Source: Planctomycetota bacterium (GTDB lineage: Bacteria > Planctomycetota > SZUA-567 > H5-PLA8). From it: 64,000 nucleotides of DNA. The stretch is from positions 2,599,201 through 2,663,200 of the forward strand of contig JABTUM010000001.1 of NCBI GenBank assembly GCA_015075375.1, given 5' to 3'. This document shows positions 54,951-61,984 of this stretch, piece after piece; the stretch's first letter is position 1; each line of letters starts with the position of its first letter. The notes beneath the pieces were generated by a model. It was not told the origin of the DNA. It saw only the letters and a program-made list of their open reading frames with translations, and searched no databases. A program made the translations under genes and the position numbers.

Positions 54951-56822
54951 TCACTCCGCCACGCGCGTCAAATCCGCGCCCAACTTCGTGCCCAGCCACG
55001 CGCCCAACAGCGGATACGCGCACCCGTTCAGCGCCACGTACAGCAGCACGTACCAATCGGCGAAAAAGAGCCGGAACAGCGCGCTCTCCAGCGCCAGCGT
55101 GAACGCCGCGCCGCCCGCTCCCAGCAGCCCAAATGCGGCGACGATCCGCGGCGCACTCGGTTTTCCGCGCGTCACGCCGCACAGCCACAGCAACGCCTCG
55201 GCGCTCAACAGCACAGGAACGATGTACAGCAGATCCAACGGCGAGAAGCCGCCGAAGACGATCCCGTTCAGCAGAAAGCGCACGCCGCCTACCAGCAGCG
55301 CCACGCCCGGCCGCGGAACCAGCCGCACCGCCGCCGCGACGATCGCTTCCGCGCAGACCGTGCCGTACAGCCCGAGGATGAACGGGCTGAGCACCGGGAG
55401 CACCGCAAAGAGCGCCACAGAAATCAGCCGCGCCGGCACGCCCACCAGCACGAAGGTCGCCGCGCCGAAGAGCGCCAATTGAATCAGCTCCACCGTACTG
55501 AATCCGCGCAGGATCCGCGGCGCGCCCAGCAACAAAAGCGGTAACGCGACGAGCGTCAGCAGCGCCGCGGCCAGCGTCAGCAGCAGCGGCAACCGCGCCG
55601 ACGAAGCGACCTCCAGCGCCGCCGTATCCGCCGCCAGCACGGTCTCGCTTCCGAAGAGCCGCACCTCCGCCACGCGCCGGTAGGGACCGGGCAGGACATC
55701 CGGCTGCAGGTAGATCGGAAAGATCGCCTCGCGCCGCGCGCCCGGCGGTACGATCAGCGGTTCGACCCAGGTCTCGCCCGCTCGGCCCAGCTTGGCCGGC
55801 GGCGCGAAGCCCGCGGCCGCGCGCTCGGACTCCGCTTCGCGCACCACGCCTCGCACGTCCACCGCCAACGCGCCCGGCAGATCGTGCTCCACCGTCACCC
55901 GCGCATACGCGAACGGAGCTTCCCCGTCGCTCCACGCCTGCGGCAAACCCAATGCGCCGCGCAAACGCCGCTCCCAGGCGCTCGGCACGCGCAGCAAGCC
56001 TTGCCGCCGCGAAACTTCTTGCCGCCCGAAGCCGTCCGTGGGCAGCGCGTGCTCGACGATCCGCACCGTACGGGCAAGTTCGGCCGCGGAAAGCGCGCGG
56101 AGCGTGCGCGCAGCTTCCAGCGTCGCCCCTTGCGGCAGCCGCAAGCGCGCGCGAAACGTCTCGGCTTCGCGCGAAGCGCCCGGTGCGCGGAGCGTGAAAC
56201 GAAACTCGATCCGGTCGCCTCCCTGCACCGGCCGCTCAAAGACCTGTGCGTGCTCCGTCTCGCGCCAGATGCGTTCGCCCTCGCGAGCCGCCTGCGCTTC
56301 CAGCGTCCACCCCGCGGGCGGTTCCAGCTCCAACCGCACCGTCCCTCCGGCTTCGCCTTCGAATAGCGCGCTCACCGCGCCGGCCACCGTCTGGCCGGCA
56401 GGCAACAGAGCTTCCTGAGCTTCGGCGGCGGCGCCCGGCAAGCCCAGCGGGAGCGCCAAGGTCAGCGCGCCGGCATGCGCCGGCCGCGGCGGTACGCTCA
56501 GCGCGATCTCGCGAACGGAAGCGTCGCGCAGCACCAGCCGCCCGCGCAGCGGTCCTTCCGGCGGCGGCGGCTCCAGCTTCAAGGTCTTGCGCGTGCCGGG
56601 CGTAAAGGTCCAGCGCCGCAGCACCCCCGCGCCGCTCGCGTCGAGCTGCTCGAAGCGCGCCACATCTTCCGAAGCGTCCAGCAGCAGGGAGAACGCCCGC
56701 CCGTCCCACGCGGCTTCGGCCTTGGTGACCGCCGGTTCGGACGCGCGGTAAGCACAACCGGAGCCCCACCACGGCAGGGCCGCCAGAAGCCATACATAAG
56801 GAGCGCGAAGCGTGCGGCGCAT
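54951..56822 (-). CDS. ECF S-component-like protein with lipoprotein-type extracytoplasmic extension
   Basis: Protein of 623 residues and first gene of the ECF operon. An N-terminal lipoprotein signal (WLLAALPWWGSGC) would anchor the exported part. Residues about 30-395 are beta-rich, several Ig-like modules, with no recognised family. Then about six to seven membrane helices (about 405-615) resemble a YkoE-like S-component (FSTVELIQLALFGAATFVL ... RPGVALLVGGVRFLLNG ... LLYIVPVLLSAEALLW). YkoE relatives are linked to thiamine/hydroxymethylpyrimidine uptake, but substrate cannot be read here. S-components normally lack such a domain, which is the main oddity. The ATG at 56822 is chosen from the signal peptide. 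Confidence 0.75.
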   Translation of the reverse strand: MRRTLRAPYVWLLAALPWWGSGCAYRASEPAVTKAEAAWDGRAFSLLLDASEDVARFEQLDASGAGVLRRWTFTPGTRKTLKLEPPPPEGPLRGRLVLRDASVREIALSVPPRPAHAGALTLALPLGLPGAAAEAQEALLPAGQTVAGAVSALFEGEAGGTVRLELEPPAGWTLEAQAAREGERIWRETEHAQVFERPVQGGDRIEFRFTLRAPGASREAETFRARLRLPQGATLEAARTLRALSAAELARTVRIVEHALPTDGFGRQEVSRRQGLLRVPSAWERRLRGALGLPQAWSDGEAPFAYARVTVEHDLPGALAVDVRGVVREAESERAAAGFAPPAKLGRAGETWVEPLIVPPGARREAIFPIYLQPDVLPGPYRRVAEVRLFGSETVLAADTAALEVASSARLPLLLTLAAALLTLVALPLLLLGAPRILRGFSTVELIQLALFGAATFVLVGVPARLISVALFAVLPVLSPFILGLYGTVCAEAIVAAAVRLVPRPGVALLVGGVRFLLNGIVFGGFSPLDLLYIVPVLLSAEALLWLCGVTRGKPSAPRIVAAFGLLGAGGAAFTLALESALFRLFFADWYVLLYVALNGCAYPLLGAWLGTKLGADLTRVAE

Positions 56823-56921
56823 GAAATTCGGTTCATCCGTGGATCGAAATATCACTATAGCAGGCCGACGCGCCTGGGAAGCTCCCTTGCCGCTTGCCGC
56901 CGCGGACCGTAGCCTGCTCGC

Positions 56922-57740
56922 ATGATGCTTCGAAGCGCCGCCGCCCGAATCGCGCTGCCCCTTGCCGCGTTCGGCTACGCGTGCTCCGCCGCGGCCCAAG
57001 AAGGCCCGATGGTCGGCCCTTCCCGCGTCCAGCCGCCGCTTCAGCTTTACGCCGACCTGCTTTCGTCTTCCTGGCCGTGGGGTCCGCTTCTGCTGGGCCT
57101 CAGCTTCATGATCCTGCTCCTGATCATTTTCTGTACCCGCAATGCCGGCGAAGCCTTCCGAAGCGGAAATACGCAGGCCTTCCGCGGCCTGCCGCCCGGA
57201 CTCGATTCGGACGGGCTGCTCGATCTGCGCGACCAGCTCGAAACGCGCGGCAACGCCCTGGGAGCGTTGCGCCGCGCCTTGCGCGTCGGACTCGTGCGCG
57301 GACGCGGCGGACTGCTGATCTCCAAATCCGCCGTCCTCGCCGCGTGGGAAGCCGAGCGCGCAACCTTTCGTATGTGGCCGCGCGTGATGCTCGCCATGGG
57401 CCTCACCTCCCTCGCCTTGGCCGTCCTTGCCGCCGCCAACCAGCTCCCCGTGGTCATCCGCATCTGGGAAGCCTTTTCCGAGATCGGCCAGCCGCCGCGC
57501 GGCGAAGCCTTCTGGGACCCGCTACGCCGCGCCCACGCCCTCTTGACCTGGGGGTTGACCAACGCGTTCATCTCGCTGCTGCTCTACTTTGTCTTCGACC
57601 GCATCACGACGATGTTCCTGGACCGCACGACCAAGGCGTTGATCCGCTACCTCGGTGCGCCCGCCGCCGAAGAGGGCTTTGGAGCGCCTTCCATCGAGCC
57701 CGCGCGCCGCGTGCCCGCGCACGCCGACGAAGAAGCCTGA
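56922..57740 (+). CDS. MotA/TolQ/ExbB-like membrane protein
   Basis: Protein of 272 residues with a signal-like N-terminus (about 1-25) and three further membrane helices (about 50-72, 152-175, 205-228). The helix order and the cytoplasmic loop match the ExbB/TolQ/MotA family, whose members form proton-driven motors with ExbD/TolR/MotB partners. No partner gene lies beside it. The last residues (DEEA) overlap the next start (TGATG). It is divergent from the ECF operon across about 100 bp. Because key family motifs are weak, this is a moderate call. Confidence 0.6.
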   Translation: MMLRSAAARIALPLAAFGYACSAAAQEGPMVGPSRVQPPLQLYADLLSSSWPWGPLLLGLSFMILLLIIFCTRNAGEAFRSGNTQAFRGLPPGLDSDGLLDLRDQLETRGNALGALRRALRVGLVRGRGGLLISKSAVLAAWEAERATFRMWPRVMLAMGLTSLALAVLAAANQLPVVIRIWEAFSEIGQPPRGEAFWDPLRRAHALLTWGLTNAFISLLLYFVFDRITTMFLDRTTKALIRYLGAPAAEEGFGAPSIEPARRVPAHADEEA

Positions 57741-59305
57741 TGATCCGCATGAGCAACGAACGCGCCGCGTTTTGCGGCACCATGATTTTGACGCTGGCCG
57801 CCGCCGCGCACGGAGGCGAGGAAGTTCCCTTCGGATCGGCCCGCGCCATCGTCCTGCAGGCCGATCCCGGCAAGACATTTCTGCGCCTGCGCGCCTGGTT
57901 CCGGGCCGGTAGCAAACACTTCGATCTGCGTGTCGCGCAAGTCGCCGTCAACGGCGTGCCGCTCGATGCCGCGCGCTTGCGCTCACCCGCCGAGATTCTG
58001 CAGCCGCGCAGCCAGCCTCCCGCGATCCCGCGTGTGAAAGACAAGGCCGGCGCCGTGCATTTCCCCTACTCGCACGCCGCCGCCGGCCTCCTCGACTGGA
58101 CCTACGACGAGACCCAGGAATACAGCATTTGGAACCGCGTCTACCGCCAGTGCGACGCAACGGTCTGTTTCGATCTCGCCGGCTTGCCGCCCGATGCCGA
58201 TGGGCGTTACGTCGTGACGCTCTACAACACCCTCGGCCGCCCCTGGGGCAAGCACGAGAACGGGCAGCCCAAGGGATCGGCATTGGTGGTCGAAGCCTGC
58301 GAACTCCTGGCCCAGCCCGAAACGCCGGCGGCCGAACCCTACCTCGCGCCGAGCTGGCACGTGTTGCGCCTGCACGAGCCGTCCTTAAAGGAAGCGCGGC
58401 GGCGCTGGGACGATCCGAATACGCCGCCGGCCGAACGCGGCACGCTGGGCTGGAGCCTCGGGCTTCTGCACGAAATGGCCGGTGAAGAAGAGCAGGCCGT
58501 GGCGCACTTTCGCCGTGCGCTCGAACAAGATGCCGCTTTTCCCGAGCGGGAAGAAGTACGCTACCGCCTCGTGCGCCGCGGACTCACCGAACCTTCCGCC
58601 GAGACCGCGGACAAGTGGGGCTTCGCGCGCCTGGGGCGCGTGCTGGTTCAGGCGCGCCGCGGCGAGAACGGACCCGGCATCGCCGTGCTGCGGAAATACG
58701 CCGGAACGCTGGAGCCCAACGGACTCCCCGGAGCGGCCTTTGCCGCCGACGCCGCGCATCCGTGGCACGCCATCGCGCATCCCGTCTCCGGCGAACACCG
58801 CGGCGATATCCCGAACGAAGCGAAGCTCGCCTATACCGGCGCCGGCTTGCTGATGCTCTTCCGCGGCCCTACCTTGCCTTGGCTCCTCCCCGGCACGCGC
58901 ATCGGCGAAGACCAACCCGTCTGGGATCACAACTGCGTCGAACTCTTCGTCTCGCCCGGAGCGACCTTGACCCAGTACTACGAGTTGAACACCAACGACG
59001 CCGGCGGGCGCTTCGACGGGCGGCAGGAATGGTTTTTCTGGACGCATCCCGAGTGGAACGGCGCCTGGAAGTGCCGCGCCCGCCGCGAAGAGGGCCGCAT
59101 GGAAGTGGCGTACTTCGTGCCCTGGAGCGATTTCGAACGCCAGGAACCGCCCGCGCCGGGCGAATGCTGGATCGGCAACATCGTCCGCGTGCAGTTCCTG
59201 CCCGATGCCCAGAAGAACGTCACCCCTGCCGAACTCTCCTGGGGACCGCTTACCCAGCGCAGCTTCCACCGCCTCCAGGACGGCATGATCTGGCGCTTCG
59301 AGTAA
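57740..59305 (+). CDS. Secreted protein with CBM9/DOMON-like C-terminal domain
   Basis: Exported protein of 521 residues with a short signal-type N-terminus (MILTLAAAAHG after about 15 residues). Beta-rich region of about 180 residues, then a helical stretch recalling one or two TPRs (GTLGWSLGLLHEMAGEEEQAVAHFRRALEQD). The C-terminal about 190 residues resemble a CBM9-like module (WDHNCVELFVSPGATLTQYYELNTNDAGG ... SWGPLTQRSFHRLQDGMIWRF), related to the end of the DUF4091 protein at 27523. Overlaps the ExbB-like gene by one base, so the two are translationally coupled. No catalytic site recognised. Confidence 0.72.
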   Translation: MIRMSNERAAFCGTMILTLAAAAHGGEEVPFGSARAIVLQADPGKTFLRLRAWFRAGSKHFDLRVAQVAVNGVPLDAARLRSPAEILQPRSQPPAIPRVKDKAGAVHFPYSHAAAGLLDWTYDETQEYSIWNRVYRQCDATVCFDLAGLPPDADGRYVVTLYNTLGRPWGKHENGQPKGSALVVEACELLAQPETPAAEPYLAPSWHVLRLHEPSLKEARRRWDDPNTPPAERGTLGWSLGLLHEMAGEEEQAVAHFRRALEQDAAFPEREEVRYRLVRRGLTEPSAETADKWGFARLGRVLVQARRGENGPGIAVLRKYAGTLEPNGLPGAAFAADAAHPWHAIAHPVSGEHRGDIPNEAKLAYTGAGLLMLFRGPTLPWLLPGTRIGEDQPVWDHNCVELFVSPGATLTQYYELNTNDAGGRFDGRQEWFFWTHPEWNGAWKCRARREEGRMEVAYFVPWSDFERQEPPAPGECWIGNIVRVQFLPDAQKNVTPAELSWGPLTQRSFHRLQDGMIWRFE

Positions 59306-59377
59306 GCCACTCGCCAGCTTTGGCGATCCCGATTACAAACGTCTGAGCCGCTATTTCATCGTTCGGACGGGCCACCC

Positions 59378-60799
59378 ATGCTCCAATCCCGCTCCGATGT
59401 GCGCGCCGTGGTCGGCAAGCTGGAATTCCGCTCCGGCCGCGCGCTGGCGCTCTTCGTCGCTTGCTCTGCCGCCGCTTGGGCGCTCGCTTTCCTCCCTGCG
59501 CACGAAGGCTTGTCCGAAGCCGGACGCCGGGCGCTCTTCACGCTGCTCTGGGCTGCCGGGCTCTGGGTCACCGAGGCGATCCCCGCTTACGCCACCGCGC
59601 TGGGCGTCATTTCCGTCGAGATCGCGCTGCTGGGCCGCCCGCACGGATCGTTTGCCAAGCATCCGCACGACTGGGAAATCTTCGTCGCCCCGTGGGCCAG
59701 CCCGCTGATCTGGCTCTTCTTCGGCGGCTTCGTCCTCGCCGCCGCCGCCGCCAAAAGCGGCCTCGACAAATGGTTCTGCGCCGCCGTGCTCGGACGCTTC
59801 GGCACGCGTCCCGCCATGATCCTGCTCGGCGCGATGAGCCTCACCTTTTGCTTCAGCATGTTCGTCAGCAACACCGCCACCGCCGCGATGATGCTTGCCG
59901 TCATGGCCCCGCTCGTCTCGCGCAGCGAAGGCGGCGATCCCTTCGGCAAGGCCATGCTCTTGGCCATTCCCTTCGCCGCCAGCCTCGGCGGCATGGGCAC
60001 CTTGATCGGCACGCCGCCCAACGCCATCGCCGCAGGCGCATTGAAAGGGCCGCACGAGGTCTCATTCCTGGCCTGGATGCTCCTTGCCTTGCCCCCGGCA
60101 CTCGTCGCCAACCTGCTCGTTTGGTGCTTTCTTTGCTGGCGCTATCCCAGCCGCCGCAAGCGCATCAACCTGGATGAAATGATCGCCAGCGCCGCCGAAG
60201 CCCCGCAAATGGAACGCTGGCGCAAACTCCTGGTGCTGATCGTATTCGCCGCCACCGTCGGGCTTTGGATGACCGGCCCATGGCACGGCTTGCCCACGGC
60301 GGTGATCGCCTTCCTACCCCTCAGCGTACTCACGATGACCGGCGTCCTGCGCGCCGAAGACATCCGCGCGCTGCCGTGGGAAGTGCTCCTGATGCTCGCC
60401 GGCGGCCTCGCGCTGGGCGTCGGGGTTGCCGAGACCGGCCTCGCTCCGTGGATTGTCGGCCATTTGCCCCAGGACAGTCTCGGGCCGGTCGCGCTGACCT
60501 TCGTGCTCTGCTACCTCACGGCGACCCTGAGCAACGTCATGAGCAACACCGCGGCCGCGAACATCCTGGTCCCCATCGGTGCGGCGCTCGCACCGGATAA
60601 TCCCGGCCCGTACGTCGTGCCCATCGCGCTGGCCGCCAGTTGCGCGCTCTGCCTGCCCATCAGCACCCCGCCCAACGCGCTGGCGTACGCCTCCGGACGC
60701 CTCAACGCGCGCGACTTCCTGGCTGGCGGCCTGCTCGTGGGCGCCCTCGCCCCCGCCGTCTGCGTGCTCTGGTCGATGCTGGCGTACGGCTGGCTGTAG
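59378..60799 (+). CDS. SLC13/DASS-family Na+-coupled carboxylate transporter
   Basis: Inner-membrane carrier of 473 residues with about 11-12 helices. The two Ser-Asn-Thr substrate/sodium motifs are SNTATAAMM and SNTAAANILVP, each followed by a Pro-rich hairpin (IGTPPNAIAAG and ISTPPNALAYASG), the diagnostic pairs of this family. It would import di- or tricarboxylates, or sulfate, with sodium. The gene stands alone: 72 bp after the CBM9-like gene, convergent with doxX. Confidence 0.92.
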   Translation: MLQSRSDVRAVVGKLEFRSGRALALFVACSAAAWALAFLPAHEGLSEAGRRALFTLLWAAGLWVTEAIPAYATALGVISVEIALLGRPHGSFAKHPHDWEIFVAPWASPLIWLFFGGFVLAAAAAKSGLDKWFCAAVLGRFGTRPAMILLGAMSLTFCFSMFVSNTATAAMMLAVMAPLVSRSEGGDPFGKAMLLAIPFAASLGGMGTLIGTPPNAIAAGALKGPHEVSFLAWMLLALPPALVANLLVWCFLCWRYPSRRKRINLDEMIASAAEAPQMERWRKLLVLIVFAATVGLWMTGPWHGLPTAVIAFLPLSVLTMTGVLRAEDIRALPWEVLLMLAGGLALGVGVAETGLAPWIVGHLPQDSLGPVALTFVLCYLTATLSNVMSNTAAANILVPIGAALAPDNPGPYVVPIALAASCALCLPISTPPNALAYASGRLNARDFLAGGLLVGALAPAVCVLWSMLAYGWL

Positions 60800-60802
60800 A
60801 GC

Positions 60803-60834
60803 ATAAAAAAACAGCGGCGGGAGTTCCGCCGCTG
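60803..60834 (-). terminator. Rho-independent terminator of the DoxX gene
   Basis: On the minus strand cagcggcgg-aactc-ccgccgctg forms a 9-bp stem followed by a run of seven T (ttttttt). It lies 30 bp past the doxX-like stop; the plus strand has no T-run after it. Confidence 0.87.
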
Positions 60835-60863
60835 CTGCGTGCGAAGGTACCCAGCTTGAAGGA

Positions 60864-61412
60864 CTACGCGTGCGCCATGCCCGCGGCCTGCTGCGGCGCG
60901 GCGGCCGGCTTGGCCGAAGTCCCGGCTTCCGCTTCCGCCGGAGCATTCAAACCCAGCCACCCCGCGATCAGCCGGTCCAGGCTTAGCGCCCCAGGTCCGC
61001 TAAAGAGCAGCCACAATAGCATCAGCAGATACGCCGCCGCCGAGATGTCCAGCAGCGACCCCGGAGCTGCGAGTCCTTCTATGAACTCGCTGCGGTGAGC
61101 GGTCGCGATCGCTACCACCATGGTGCAGCTGAGCATGAACGCGAAAAATCGCGTGGCCAATCCCAGCACCAGCGCAATGCCGCCCACCAGCTCCAGCGTG
61201 GCGACGAAGCGCGCCTGTATCGCCGGCGCCGGAATGCCCAGGTTTTCAAAGAAGCCTTCGGTGCGCTCGATGTTCGACCACTTCCCGTTGCCGGCCTGAT
61301 AGAAGCCATGCCCGACCACCACCCGCGTCAAAAGCGCCGCCACCAGCACCAGCGCCCCCAACAGTTTGATACCCTTCCGCGCCAACCGCTTAACCGAATT
61401 TCCTTCGTTCAT
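60864..61412 (-). CDS. DoxX-family membrane protein
   Basis: Four-helix inner-membrane protein of 182 residues. DoxX features: GHGFYQAGNGKW ahead of helix two, FFENLGIPAPAIQARFVATLELVGGIALVLGLATRF and the C-terminal LLWLLFSGPGALSLDRLI. Family members are tied to quinone or thiosulfate redox chemistry and oxidative stress, but this branch is uncharacterised. The last 25 residues are an Ala/Pro/Lys-rich tail. The ATG at 61412 has aggagagg 6 bp upstream; the frame opens at 61454. Confidence 0.88.
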   Translation of the reverse strand: MNEGNSVKRLARKGIKLLGALVLVAALLTRVVVGHGFYQAGNGKWSNIERTEGFFENLGIPAPAIQARFVATLELVGGIALVLGLATRFFAFMLSCTMVVAIATAHRSEFIEGLAAPGSLLDISAAAYLLMLLWLLFSGPGALSLDRLIAGWLGLNAPAEAEAGTSAKPAAAPQQAAGMAHA

Positions 61413-61504
61413 GACCGCCTCTCCTGTTCGATTCACTCGCGCGCCGCATGGCACGCTTAGGCATGTGAGCTAATGGCCAAGCCGCAATTGATTATTCCCG
61501 CGCC

Positions 61505-61539
61505 GAAATGAAAACGGCCGGCCCCAAGGGCCGGCCGTT
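61505..61539 (-). terminator. Rho-independent terminator of the lipoprotein gene
   Basis: Very GC-rich perfect stem of 11-12 bp (aacggccggccc/gggccggccgtt) with a 3-5-nt loop. On the minus strand it is followed by ttcattt, a modest T-tract. Confidence 0.7.
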
Positions 61540-61559
61540 CGAACTTCATGCGGACTTGA

Positions 61560-61829
61560 TTACTCGGTCTTCGGGGCTTCGCCGGTCTTCGCCGCGCAAG
61601 CCGTCTTGTCGCCGGTCTTGGCCGCACAAGCCGTCTTGTCGCCCGTCTTCTCGCCGCAGCCTTCCTTGCCGCCGCAAGCCGTCTTGTCGCCCGTCTTGGT
61701 GCCGGCAGCCGGAGCCGCCGTCTTATCGGTCTTCGCATCCGTCTTGGCCGCGCCGCCGCAACCCGAGAGCAGACCCGTCACCGCCATCGCCAACAGCACC
61801 TTGGCCTTCTTTCCGCGAACCGTCTCCAT
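61560..61829 (-). CDS. Small lipoprotein with Cys-containing tandem repeats
   Basis: Lipoprotein of 89 residues. Signal peptide ending LLSGC (lipobox). The mature part is low-complexity Thr/Lys/Ala/Gly with a tandem unit of type KTGDKTACAA repeated three to four times and one CGGKEGCGEK variant, giving regularly spaced cysteines. No known family recognised; the cysteines could bind metal or cross-link. aggaggaga ahead of the ATG is a strong ribosome site. It is followed by a terminator, so it is probably a highly expressed monocistronic gene. Confidence 0.7.
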   Translation of the reverse strand: METVRGKKAKVLLAMAVTGLLSGCGGAAKTDAKTDKTAAPAAGTKTGDKTACGGKEGCGEKTGDKTACAAKTGDKTACAAKTGEAPKTE

Positions 61830-61984
61830 CGCCTGTCTCCTCCTGGAAGCCACCTGGGCTCCGTCCCTGTAAAATTCGCGCCCCTCGCGGGAATCGCGCA
61901 TCCCTCGCCCGGACGGCCCTTGGCCGGACCCGGTCACGCCGCCCGGCACAGCAGATCTGCACCGCCGGGGCGCCTGTTCCGCAA

